From NCBI GenBank assembly GCA_910578815.1, contig CAJTSE010000011.1, positions 58,686 to 122,685 of the forward strand: a stretch of DNA of 64,000 nt, written 5' to 3'. Below, piece after piece: positions 42,713-50,550 of the stretch. A program made the translations under genes and the position numbers. Each line of letters begins with the position of its first letter. The stretch's first letter is position 1. A model generated the notes under the pieces. That model saw nothing but the letters and a program-made list of their open reading frames with translations. It was not told where the DNA came from and ran no database searches. The stretch comes from an uncultured Acetatifactor sp. (GTDB lineage: Bacteria > Bacillota > Clostridia > Lachnospirales > Lachnospiraceae).

Positions 42713-43696
42713 ATGGCAGTGGATAGAAGACCGGAAGATATGGTGAGGATTACGACGCCCGAACTGGCGGAGGCCTTTATTCAGGAGCAGGTGGCGGAAA
42801 TTCAGGCACAGGTAGGCAGCAAAAAGGTGTTATTGGCGCTGTCCGGCGGCGTGGATTCCTCTGTAGTGGCAGCACTTTTAATCAGGGCAATTGGTCAGCA
42901 GCTGGTATGCGTACATGTTAATCACGGACTTTTACGGAAGGGCGAGCCGGAGCAGGTGATTCAGGTGTTCCGCGATCAGATGAAAGCAAATCTGATTTAT
43001 GTGGATGCCACGGACCGCTTTTTGGACAAGCTGGCAGGGGTGGCAGAGCCGGAGCAGAAGAGAATGATTATCGGCGGTGAATTCATTGAGGTATTTGCCG
43101 AGGAAGCACGAAAGCTGGATGGCATTGAATTTTTGGCCCAGGGGACGATCTGGCCGGATATTTTGGAAAGCGAGAAAGGTATCAAGGCTCATCACAATGC
43201 GGGCGGCCTGCCGGAGGACATGAAATTTGAGTTGGTGGAGCCGGTGAAGATCCTGTATAAAGATGAAGTGCGCATTGTAGGCAGGGAGCTGGGGCTTCCT
43301 GACAGCATGGTATACCGTCAGCCTTTTCCAGGCCCCGGACTGGGCGTGCGCTGTCCCGGTGCCATTACCCGCGACAGACTGGAGGCGGTTCGGGAATCGG
43401 ATGCGATTCTGCGGGAAGAGTTTGCAAAGAACGGCCTGGAGGGAAAAGTGTGGCAGTATTTCACGGTGGTGCCCGACTTTAAGTCCACCGGTATCAAGGA
43501 CGGAAAGCGCGCCTTTGAGTGGTCAGTTATCATCCGCGCCGTCAACACCACGGATGCCATGACTGCTACGGTGGAGAATATCCCTTATGACCTTATGTGC
43601 CATCTGGCAGATCGGATTACCCATGAGGTGAAGGGGGTCAACCGGGTGCTTTACGACTTTACGCCGAAGCCCACCGGGACGATAGAATTCGAGTAG
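42713..43696 (+). CDS. guaA: GMP synthase, ATP pyrophosphatase subunit without amidotransferase domain
   Basis: A 327-residue protein that equals the C-terminal two thirds of GuaA. The PP-loop is LLALSGGVDSSVVAALL near residue 45, LVCVHVNHGLLRKGE, GTIWPDILES, FPGPGLGVRCPG and the dimerisation end TPKPTGTIEFE are all present. It converts XMP, ATP and ammonia to GMP. The usual N-terminal glutamine amidotransferase domain of about 190 residues is absent. The start follows AAGGAGG and starts a full domain, so this is not a truncation within the window. A separate amidotransferase subunit would be needed, or free ammonia used. Confidence 0.88.
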   Translation: MAVDRRPEDMVRITTPELAEAFIQEQVAEIQAQVGSKKVLLALSGGVDSSVVAALLIRAIGQQLVCVHVNHGLLRKGEPEQVIQVFRDQMKANLIYVDATDRFLDKLAGVAEPEQKRMIIGGEFIEVFAEEARKLDGIEFLAQGTIWPDILESEKGIKAHHNAGGLPEDMKFELVEPVKILYKDEVRIVGRELGLPDSMVYRQPFPGPGLGVRCPGAITRDRLEAVRESDAILREEFAKNGLEGKVWQYFTVVPDFKSTGIKDGKRAFEWSVIIRAVNTTDAMTATVENIPYDLMCHLADRITHEVKGVNRVLYDFTPKPTGTIEFE

Positions 43697-43844
43697 AACC
43701 AAAAGCCTTGAAAGGTGCATAAACACTGACTTTTTAAAGAGCATGGTTGCAAAATGGTTGCAGAAAATGCGTTGCTGGTTTGTTGCCAAATGGTTTTCGA
43801 GAATTTTATAATCAGAATAGTGTTGTATGAAAGTGATATATTTT

Positions 43845-43877
43845 GAAATGCCGCAGAGTTTTTTCCTGCGGCATTTC
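43845..43877 (+). terminator. Terminator after guaA
   Basis: GAAATGCCGCAG (43845-43856) and CTGCGGCATTTC (43866-43877) form a perfect 12-bp stem with a 9-base loop, with GTGTTTGTC after it. The bases between the guaA stop and this stem contain GGTTGC and TTGCC repeats and are otherwise empty. Confidence 0.75.
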
Positions 43878-43934
43878 GTGTTTGTCAGAGGGCAAAATAT
43901 TTTCTGATAAATCAATTGTCAAAATACAGGTACT

Positions 43935-44170
43935 CTAAAGCTTGTACTTGATATTTTTCAAATCTTCTACCCTGCTCGGTTCCGAGTAATTATCCTTTAA
44001 GGTTTTCACATAATTGAATAAATCTTTCCTGGCACGGTCATCCAGTACATAAAGATCAGCAATAAGCTGGTCAACCATCGGGAGCTCCCTGTAATCAAAT
44101 TTCTTGATAATCGCGGAGGTCCTGTAGGAAATGTAGGAGAGGGAAGATAAGTTATCCGATGATGCGATGG
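43935..44170 (-). pseudogene. Remnant of an unknown gene after guaA
   Basis: On the minus strand, coding-like sequence runs about 75 residues up to a TAG: SYISYRTSAIIKKFDYRELP, then VDQLIADLYVLDDRARKDLF and VKTLKDNYSEPSRVEDLK. In the same frame it meets a stop just upstream, and the possible N-terminus continues in another frame (NRFISKSKNSLEN). There is no start codon or ribosome site. The family is not recognised. Confidence 0.5.
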
Positions 44171-44242
44171 ATTTTCTAAGCTGTTTTTAGATTTTGAAAT
44201 GAAACGATTTGAAGAGTTTCTAAGTGATGTCATGATGACAGC

Positions 44243-44850
44243 ATGCGTTTTATCATCGGGATTATATGTCTTGTGAGCCTATAACAATAGAAATCGAGCC
44301 GGATTGTATCAACATTATCAGTTTCCCGGGGATAGATCGTTCCATATCCCAGAAGACGATCATGGAAGGCAGGAGATTTATCTCCAGATTTTATCGGAAT
44401 AGGCGTTTAGGGGAATTTTTAAAGGAATTGGATTTGCCCGATGGGCATTCTACAGGAATCCCGACGATACAGGATGAGTTGGGAAGGAATGGTTCTCCCA
44501 GAGCAGAATTCTTTACGGATGATGACCGACGAGCTACAAGAATTCGTATTCCAATTCATCCGGCGTTTTTGGCAGAAAATGATTTAGATGTTGGGGAGAC
44601 GGAAAAAGCGACGAAAAAAGCGACGAAAAAGACGTAGAAACAGTATGCAGATATAAGAAAGCTGATGTCAGATGGTAAATGGTATAAAACATCAGAAGTT
44701 GCGGAGTGGCTTAGACTTAGGGAAACAAGAACAAAGCAGTTGTTAAAAGAAATGGTCGATTTGGGAGAATTGGAAGATGATGGAAAGACCAAGGGAAAAC
44801 TGTATAAAATAATTCGTTGCGATAATAGCGACGAAAAAAGCGTCAAATAA
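44243..44850 (+). pseudogene. 3' remnant of a RecG/Schlafen-type AAA_4 ATP-binding protein gene, with an in-frame stop
   Basis: The frame reads QHAFYHRDYMSCEPI, then IEPDCINIISFPGIDRSIS, RNRRLGEFLKELDLPDGHST, GIPTIQDELGRNGSPR and IRIPIHPAFL, the C-terminal ATP-binding domain of AAA_4/HATPase_c_4 proteins. It ends in a Lys/Thr repeat (KATKKATKKT). A TAG at 44635-44637 then breaks the frame, but the same frame continues as YADIRKLMSDGKWYKTSEVAEWL to a winged-helix end at 44850. The N-terminal DNA-binding half is missing. This protein type is common on clostridial mobile elements. Confidence 0.8.
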
Positions 44851-45111
44851 AAAGAAATAGGACGGAGGGGGACCTATGTTTGATCAAAATTAAAATGATT
44901 TGTGTTGAAATAATTTTAGATGTTGGGTTAGATAATGAATGTATTCTGCAAAACAAAAATTTTTCGAAAAAGCAAGTAGAGAAGCGAATAAAAGTGTGCT
45001 GAGCGATTATCTAAACGGATAAAAAATTTTAATCTTAGATAATTGCTTAGATGATTTTTAGATGATGGAGATATTATTAAAAGCCATTGGTGTGGATAAG
45101 GAGTTGAAGAA

Positions 45112-45451
45112 ATGACAACGCCATCAAAAAGAGACTGGAAGTTGTATCAGGAAAAGATTAAGGAGTGGCAAGAACGCTATATAGAGAAATTGGTAAAGGA
45201 ATATGCCGATTATCTTTGCAGCGAGATCCCCCGCATCTACAAAATTCTGGGAATTGGAGAAGCGAATCAAGCAGGATAAGAAAAATCCGGGAGTGTTGAT
45301 TGAACTGAGCAAGTCTGATATGTTGTGGGACATAGCCGGATTGATTCGCAGAAACGTTATCACGATAGAAGACCTTGTGGAATTTAGTGATGAGTTAAAA
45401 GAGGAGGCGACATTAATTTTGCAAAGGTCCATAGATTGTAGTCGGTGTTAA
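45112..45451 (+). pseudogene. Frameshifted small hypothetical gene (first copy)
   Basis: It begins MTTPSKRDWKLYQEK after AAGGAG and is a type of short protein often seen in clostridial mobile regions. The frame breaks in a run of five C (45227-45231): with one C less it reads EIPASTKFWELEKRIKQDKK, then LIELSKSDMLWDIAGLIRR and VITIEDLVEFSDELKEEATL up to 45451. A single-base insertion therefore separates two intact halves. A sequencing error could give the same picture. Confidence 0.7.
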
Positions 45452-45572
45452 GGAAAATGAGGGTATTGCTGTAAGACCTGTAAAGGGCATTCCAGAAAAT
45501 AAGTTAGATGAAATACAAAGGGAAATGTTGGGCTATAACAATAAAATGGCTCCGACGTATTTCCCTATATAG
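45435..45572 (+). pseudogene. Coding-like fragment of unknown origin
   Basis: In a third frame, IVVGVKENEGIAVRPVKGIP, then NKLDEIQREMLGYNNKM and APTYFP are read before a TAG at 45570-45572. It has no start site. It may be the end of a lost gene placed between the two copies of the small hypothetical gene. Confidence 0.35.
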
Positions 45573-45816
45573 AAAGGAATATGCTGATTATCTTTGCAGT
45601 GAGTTCCCCGCTTTTACAAAATTTTGGAAATTGGAGAAACGAATCAAGCGGGATAAGAAAAATCCGGGAGTGTTGATTGAATTGAGCAAGTCTGATATGT
45701 TGAGGGACATAACAAGACTGATCCGCAGAAACCTTTTGATACCACCCGACATTGTGTGCAACAAAACGGAAGCTGTGGACAAGTTAATGGAATTATTGCG
45801 CACAAAACGCCCGTGA
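45573..45816 (+). pseudogene. Second, truncated copy of the small hypothetical gene
   Basis: KEYADYLCSEFPAFTKFWKL, then EKRIKRDKKNPGVLIELSKSD and MLRDITRLIRRNLLIPPDIV align closely with the first copy at 45200-45380, and the DNA is about 85 per cent alike over some 170 bases by eye. The N-terminal part is replaced by unrelated sequence, so it is a partial tandem duplication. The end carries another C-terminus (VDKLMELLRTKRP). Confidence 0.65.
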
Positions 45817-45899
45817 GTTTGGCAAAGTGTATTCCATTACCATCACAGCGATAAAAGAGTAATGGCAATATTATTTCAGAGATAGGGATTATTTTGTAC

Positions 45900-45936
45900 G
45901 GCAGGCAGTCTATAAGATTGCCTGCCTTATTATTTT
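45900..45936 (-). terminator. Hairpin after the DUF305-like gene
   Basis: GGCAGGCA (45900-45907) pairs with TGCCTGCC (45919-45926). The T-rich stretch after it suits plus-strand termination, and it sits 20 bases past the DUF305-like stop on the other strand. Confidence 0.55.
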
Positions 45937-45946
45937 AGTCCATATT

Positions 45947-46519
45947 TTAACAGTCTAGCGCATGCAGTAATTTCTGCATTTCCGCAATTCCTCGTTTTTG
46001 GGACGTGACGATGGCCTCCAGAATAGGCTTCAGTTCTGGACAGGTTTTAAACTGCAGGGCGGTTTCCGCCATTTTAACGGCGCCTTCATGGTGGGGGATC
46101 ATTTCCCGCATAAAGTCGCAGTTAATTCTGTTCGTGGTGCAGGCATGCCGCATTCTGGAAAACATATTCTGCATAATTTGATTAATCCGACATTGATAAG
46201 CAGGAAGATTTTGCTCCGCGTTGATACAGGTACTGCAGCATTGCTTTATGGCTAGCATGTCTTCTATGCTTTTTGTCTGTTCTGTTATGATTTCTGAAGC
46301 AATGGACTGCAAAGCGCTATTGGTTGTATAGATCAGTACATTTTGGGACATTTGAATGGCTGCCCGGTGATGAGGTATCATCTGTACAATGAAATTGGCG
46401 GAGAGGCTGTTTGCTAAAGGCGCGGTGGTCATGCCGTGGATCATTTGATCCAAAATGTAACAAAAAGTGGTGTGATAAGCTTCGGCTGCCTGACTGGGCC
46501 TGCATGGATGATTTGTCAT
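45947..46519 (-). CDS. DUF305-like protein with two PHH motifs
   Basis: A 190-residue helical protein with two copies of the DUF305-type motif: FIVQMIPHHRAAIQMSQ near residue 45 and FMREMIPHHEGAVKMAE near residue 145. Between them are several cysteines (KQCCSTCINAEQN). DUF305 proteins form a ferritin-like bundle, and many lie in metal or copper settings. The start at 46519 (MTNHPCRPS) has AAGGAG ten bases upstream; the frame before it is hydrophobic but lacks a site. No signal peptide is present with this start. Confidence 0.78.
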   Translation of the reverse strand: MTNHPCRPSQAAEAYHTTFCYILDQMIHGMTTAPLANSLSANFIVQMIPHHRAAIQMSQNVLIYTTNSALQSIASEIITEQTKSIEDMLAIKQCCSTCINAEQNLPAYQCRINQIMQNMFSRMRHACTTNRINCDFMREMIPHHEGAVKMAETALQFKTCPELKPILEAIVTSQKRGIAEMQKLLHALDC

Positions 46520-46770
46520 GATAATTATGCTCCTTAAAATATATTTGTAATGGCGGCAGTATATATTCAATATATTCAATGAATGAAAAAGGGTGAAAGC
46601 AATGGTAATGAGGAAAAAGAAAATTAAAAATATGACAGGCAGGTGTCAGGATTTATGTGGTAAAATAAATTGGTAAAGATGTTTTCAAATGTCCTGCGGC
46701 AGGCGCAGTGGCTTAAACGCTGCTTAGACATTGACGTTGGCGGGAAACATGTATTAGGAGGAATAAAAAT

Positions 46771-47331
46771 ATGGGAAGACCTGTTACAAAATCGGAGCTG
46801 CTGAGCGCGGCGGCAGAAAATTATGAGGAAATGAACAAGATGATTTCTTCGATGACGGAAAAGGAGTTATCCACGCCCTTTGATTTTCCGGGTAAAAAGG
46901 AGGCGCACTGGACAAGGGACAGGAATGTCAGGGACATTCTGGTACACTTATATGAATGGCACGTGTTGCTGCTGAATTGGGTGCGGGCAAACCAAAAAGG
47001 TGAGGAACAGACTTTTTTGCCGGAGCCTTATAACTGGAAAACCTACGGGACCATGAATGTTGAATTCTGGAAAAAGCATCAGGGTACTTCACTGGAGCAG
47101 GCGGCGGAAATGCTGGCAGGCTCACATCAGGAGGTGATGGAACTGCTGGAAACTTTTTCCAATGAGGATCTGTTTACAAAGGGAGCATTCAAATGGGTGG
47201 GGAGCAGTACTCTCGGCTCCTATTTTGTAAGCAATACATCAAGTCATTATGCCTGGGCGATGAAGAAGCTCAAGGCTCACAGAAAAAACTGCGGTCGGAA
47301 TTACAAGATCCGCTATTCCGGCAGCTTATGA
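46771..47331 (+). CDS. ClbS/DfsB family four-helix protein
   Basis: A 186-residue DinB-like bundle protein: MGRPVTKSELLSAAAENYEE, DFPGKKEAHWTRDRNVRDILVHLYEWH, NWVRANQKGEEQTFLPEPYNWKTYGTMN and SHYAWAMKKLKAHRK. ClbS protects colibactin producers by hydrolysing the cyclopropane warhead; most relatives in Clostridia have unknown targets. A strong AGGAGG site precedes the start. No colibactin-like genes are near. Confidence 0.85.
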   Translation: MGRPVTKSELLSAAAENYEEMNKMISSMTEKELSTPFDFPGKKEAHWTRDRNVRDILVHLYEWHVLLLNWVRANQKGEEQTFLPEPYNWKTYGTMNVEFWKKHQGTSLEQAAEMLAGSHQEVMELLETFSNEDLFTKGAFKWVGSSTLGSYFVSNTSSHYAWAMKKLKAHRKNCGRNYKIRYSGSL

Positions 47332-47379
47332 ATGCCATGGCTGAATTGTTGCTTATTTAAGGAATTGTTAAGAATTTGG

Positions 47380-47391
47380 TAAAGACAGTTA
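47380..47391 (+). promoter_or_regulatory. Putative response-regulator site upstream of the two-component system
   Basis: TAAAGACAGTTA occurs here and again at 49707-49718, just upstream of the ABC ATPase gene. Flanking TTAAG/GTAAG words sit at the same distance (TTAAGAA and GTAAGGAA about 11 bases upstream, TTAGG/TTAAGG after). The spacing is that of direct repeats bound by OmpR-type regulators. Confidence 0.5.
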
Positions 47392-47431
47392 GGTCTTGAG
47401 GTGATATGATTATTGCAGAGCTTCGAGACGA

Positions 47432-47511
47432 CAGGATGCTCAAAAGTATAAACACTGCAGGATGTTCACAGGTATAAGCACCTCAGATATTTAAAGTTAC
47501 AAGCATGGCAG
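47432..47511 (+). repeat. Imperfect 26-bp tandem repeats upstream of the response regulator
   Basis: Units at 47432-47457 and 47458-47483 (CAGGATGYTCAMARGTATAA core, differing at six positions) and a weaker third at 47484-47508. They fill the leader between the putative operator and the start codon at 47575. They could be binding sites or a decayed minisatellite. Confidence 0.55.
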
Positions 47512-47574
47512 GGCGCTGAGGCCTATTTGCGTGGCAGCGTGCCGGAAACTTTAAAAGGGCCGGGAGGTATGTAG

Positions 47575-48279
47575 ATGAAGTATGATTGCCTAATCATAGA
47601 TGATGAAAAAATGCTGGCGGACAGCACTGCAGAGTATTTTAATCTGTTTGATGTGAGAACGGCGGTGGCATACAGCGTCTCCGAATGCCGCGCATTTTTC
47701 CGGGAAAACGCGGCAGGGCTTTTGCTTTTGGACATTAATCTGGGGGACGGCAGCGGATTTGAGCTTTGTAGGGAACTGCGCAGAACAACGGATATTCCCA
47801 TCCTTTTTATTTCCGCAAGATCCAGTGATGATGATAAGATCATTGCTCTGAATATCGGCGGTGACGACTATATTCAAAAACCTTATACTTTAGGAGTGCT
47901 TCTGGCAAAGGTGAAGGTGGTTTTAAAAAGATACGGGCAGGGCAGCCACAGGATGGAATACTCGGACGGAAGGCTGTGGGTGAATGCAGATGCCAGGCAG
48001 GTGAGAATAGACGACGTTCCTGTCAGATTGACGGCTCTGGAATTCAAACTTTTGTGGTATTTGATAGAAAACGGAGATAGGGTAGTATCCAAGCAGGAGC
48101 TTTTTGAAAAGGTCTGGGAGGATAGATTTACTGGGGACGGGACGCTCAACGTACATATTCGGAGGATCAGAGAGGTCATTGAGCAGGAGCCGAATAACCC
48201 TGCATACATTACTACCGTGTGGGGGGACGGCTATAAATTTAACGGAGACGGAAAAGTGAAGGGAATGAAGATTTTCTAA
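47575..48279 (+). CDS. OmpR/PhoB-family response regulator
   Basis: A 234-residue regulator. Receiver domain: acidic pair in CLIIDDEKML, phospho-acceptor Asp in LLLLDINLGDG, Thr/Ser in ILFISARSS and Lys in YIQKPYTLG. The C-terminal winged helix has VRLTALEFKLLWYLIENGDRVVSKQEL and NVHIRRIREVI. A GGGAGG site is seven bases before ATG. The histidine kinase and an FtsX-type ABC exporter follow, the usual layout of antimicrobial peptide-sensing modules of the BceRS/VraDE kind. The last codons lie inside the left arm of structured element C. Confidence 0.93.
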   Translation: MKYDCLIIDDEKMLADSTAEYFNLFDVRTAVAYSVSECRAFFRENAAGLLLLDINLGDGSGFELCRELRRTTDIPILFISARSSDDDKIIALNIGGDDYIQKPYTLGVLLAKVKVVLKRYGQGSHRMEYSDGRLWVNADARQVRIDDVPVRLTALEFKLLWYLIENGDRVVSKQELFEKVWEDRFTGDGTLNVHIRRIREVIEQEPNNPAYITTVWGDGYKFNGDGKVKGMKIF

Positions 48280-48400
48280 GTCTGCAAAAAACGCAGACAA
48301 AGAAAATCAAAGTCATTCCCCGAAGAACGCAGGCGAGTAAACTCACCTGCGTTCTTCCTGGAACTTTAGTTCCATGGGATTTGTTTGTGGCGGCATGGAG
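48261..48400 (+). other. Structured intergenic element, copy C
   Basis: Outer arms GGGAATGA (48261-48268) and TCATTCCC (48313-48320) enclose GATTTTCT-AA-GTCTGC paired with GCAGAC-AA-AGAAAATC. Then comes the long stem GAAGAACGCAGG/CCTGCGTTCTTC, then GGAACT/AGTTCC, and the end box TTTGTTTGTGGCGGCATGGAGG, which supplies the kinase ribosome site. The left arm overlaps the last codons of the response regulator. Confidence 0.78.
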
Positions 48401-48406
48401 GAAAAT

Positions 48407-49687
48407 ATGAAAAGATGGGGAGTCCTGATCGGTACGGGAGTGCTTCTGGTGACAGAGCTGATTGTGGTAGTTCTCCTTGGACTTGGAGATAGGTTCCGAA
48501 TACAGGATACGGTTACCGTGAACGAAGTATTACGGTCCGTGGAGGCGGACTGGAGAGACATGGGGAATCACAGAAGCGTCCGAGGGGCAGCATATGTGGT
48601 GACAGACCTTGGGGGTAATGTGCTTTTTAGGACGCGGGAAGGGTTAAGCGAAAGCGTGAATGAAGGGATTGCTCACAGGGATACAATGCTTGACATTTAT
48701 GCGGCTGATGAGCCGGTAGGGAAATTAATTATCTGGAATGAGGGAGCGGAGGCACTGCGGGCGGAAAAGCAGCGTGCCGCCGCTGTTTTTGCGATCGGAA
48801 TTTTACTGCAGGGCTGTGTATGTGGCGGTTATATGCTATACCTGCAGAGAAAGGTGATTCGGCCTTTTCGTGGAATGAAGGAATTTGCAGAAAGGGTTGC
48901 AGGCGGGAATCTGGACGTTCCATTGAAGATGGACCGGCAGAACATTTTCGGGGCGTTTACGGAAAGCTTTGACATTATGCGTTCGGAGCTAAAAAAGGCC
49001 AGGCTTGCGGAGGCAGAAGCAAAGGCCGAAAAGAAGGAGCTGGTGGCAAAACTCTCCCATGATATTAAAACGCCTGTAGCTAGTATCCGTGCAGCATCGG
49101 AAGTGGGACTTGCGCTGTCTGAGACCTGCCGTCAGAAGGAGATTTATCAAAGTATTATTGCAAAAGCAGATCAGATCAATGCTCTGATTTCAAACCTTTT
49201 TTCTGCTGCGCTGGAAGAGCTGAGCAGGCTTTCCGTGACACCCCTTGATATGGACAGCAGAGAATTAAGAAATATGCTGGAAAATGCAGATTATTTACAT
49301 CGTGCCGAGATTCCGGAATGTCCCGGCTGTCTCGTCTATGCGGATCAGCTGCGTCTGCAGCAGGTTTTTGACAATATCTTTGCCAATTCCTATAAATATG
49401 CCGATACCGGGATTAAGGTTTCTTTCCTGAAGGATGCCCGATTGATAAGCATTTCCATTGAGGACGAGGGAGGCGGTGTGAAGGATGAGGAACTGCCGTT
49501 GATTAAAGAAAAGTTTAAGCGGGGAAGCAGTGTGGGAAATGTGGAAGGAGCGGGATTAGGCTTATATCTTGCCGATTATTTTATGAAGGAGATGCAGGGA
49601 GAACTGAGCGTAGAAAACGGCCGCCTGGGGTTGATTGTGACGGTTAAAATCTGCCTGAGCGGCATGTCTGGAGGTGTAAGGATTTAA
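48407..49687 (+). CDS. Sensor histidine kinase
   Basis: A 426-residue membrane kinase. One TM near residues 8-28, an extracellular part of about 95 residues, a second TM near 125-145, a HAMP-like linker, the phospho-acceptor in AKLSHDIKTPVASIRAA near residue 222, the N box IFANSYKYAD, and G boxes DEGGGVKDEELPLIKEKF and GAGLGLYLADYFM. The N-terminal external domain is longer than in BceS-type intramembrane sensors. The ATG at 48407 has GGAGG six bases upstream, so the one at 48374 is not used. The last codons (CLSGMSGGVRI) are encoded by bases like the end box of the structured elements. Confidence 0.9.
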   Translation: MKRWGVLIGTGVLLVTELIVVVLLGLGDRFRIQDTVTVNEVLRSVEADWRDMGNHRSVRGAAYVVTDLGGNVLFRTREGLSESVNEGIAHRDTMLDIYAADEPVGKLIIWNEGAEALRAEKQRAAAVFAIGILLQGCVCGGYMLYLQRKVIRPFRGMKEFAERVAGGNLDVPLKMDRQNIFGAFTESFDIMRSELKKARLAEAEAKAEKKELVAKLSHDIKTPVASIRAASEVGLALSETCRQKEIYQSIIAKADQINALISNLFSAALEELSRLSVTPLDMDSRELRNMLENADYLHRAEIPECPGCLVYADQLRLQQVFDNIFANSYKYADTGIKVSFLKDARLISISIEDEGGGVKDEELPLIKEKFKRGSSVGNVEGAGLGLYLADYFMKEMQGELSVENGRLGLIVTVKICLSGMSGGVRI

Positions 49688-49706
49688 GAAATCCGTAAGG
49701 AACGCA

Positions 49707-49718
49707 TAAAGACAGTTA
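49707..49718 (+). promoter_or_regulatory. Second copy of the putative response-regulator site
   Basis: TAAAGACAGTTA with flanking GTAAGGAA and TTAAGG, aligned without gaps to 47365-47395. It lies 73 bases before the ABC ATPase start and about 20 bases past the kinase stop, so the ABC genes can have their own regulated promoter. Confidence 0.5.
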
Positions 49719-49790
49719 AGGATTCTCAAAGTAAACTAGTGTACTGTACCGTTCACATTTTAGAGATCAAAATACAAGGGGGGCTTCCAT

Positions 49791-50549
49791 ATGGAAGAAA
49801 TTCTTTTAAAAACCGAAAGTTTGAGTAAATCCTTTTCTAACGGAGGGGACCTGCAGCACGTTCTCAAAAATATTGATCTGGAGTTGTATAAAGGCGACTT
49901 TACCGTGATTATGGGCGCCAGTGGAGCAGGGAAATCCACATTGCTGTATGCGCTCTCCGGGATGGATACGCCTTCTCTGGGCAGGATCACTTTTGGAGAC
50001 CGGGTTATTTCCGAATTATCTACGGACGGTCTTGCAGTATTTCGTAGAGAACACTGCGGATTTGTTTTTCAGCAGATTTATCTGATTGAAAGCATGAGTG
50101 TTATGGATAATGTGATGGCGGCAGGACTGCTGGTAAGCAAGGATAAAAGAGCCTTGGTTGAAAAAGCGGAGGAGCTGTTTCGGGCTGTGGACATTTCGCA
50201 GGAAATACAAAGAAAATTTCCCGCACAGCTTTCCGGAGGTGAAGCACAGCGGGTGGGAATGGTTCGGGCGCTGATTAATTCTCCGGAGATTCTTTTTGCA
50301 GACGAGCCCACCGGCGCCCTGAATTCCAAAACGGGGCTGGATGTCCTGAATACGCTTACAAAATTTAATGAGGAAGGACAGAGCATCGTTATGGTGACTC
50401 ATGATGTGCGTTCTGCCCGCAGAGGTAATCGTATCTTATATTTAAAGGACGGTGTGATTTTAGGGGACTGCCGCCTGGGCAGGTATGTCCATGGAGATGA
50501 GAAACGTCATAAAAGGCTGGCGGCATTTTTGGAAGAAATGGGGTGGTAG
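49791..50549 (+). CDS. ABC transporter ATP-binding protein (MacB/BceA-type)
   Basis: A 252-residue ATPase. Walker A GASGAGKST near residue 45, Q-loop region VFQQIYLIESMS, signature LSGGEAQRVGMVRAL near 150, Walker B ILFADEPTGAL and H-loop MVTHDVRS. This subgroup works with FtsX-type permeases to expel or remove peptides and lipids. The stop precedes the permease start by one base. Its own operator copy is at 49707. Confidence 0.95.
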   Translation: MEEILLKTESLSKSFSNGGDLQHVLKNIDLELYKGDFTVIMGASGAGKSTLLYALSGMDTPSLGRITFGDRVISELSTDGLAVFRREHCGFVFQQIYLIESMSVMDNVMAAGLLVSKDKRALVEKAEELFRAVDISQEIQRKFPAQLSGGEAQRVGMVRALINSPEILFADEPTGALNSKTGLDVLNTLTKFNEEGQSIVMVTHDVRSARRGNRILYLKDGVILGDCRLGRYVHGDEKRHKRLAAFLEEMGW

Positions 50550-50550
50550 C

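Noticed and set aside
44851..45111. Coding sequence in the A+T-rich gap
   Set aside because: Only short interrupted frames are present; nothing recognisable.
43690..45900. Second attachment site for an island at the guaA 3' end
   Set aside because: I looked for a repeat of the guaA end (GATAGAATTCGAG) downstream and found none; no integrase gene is present.
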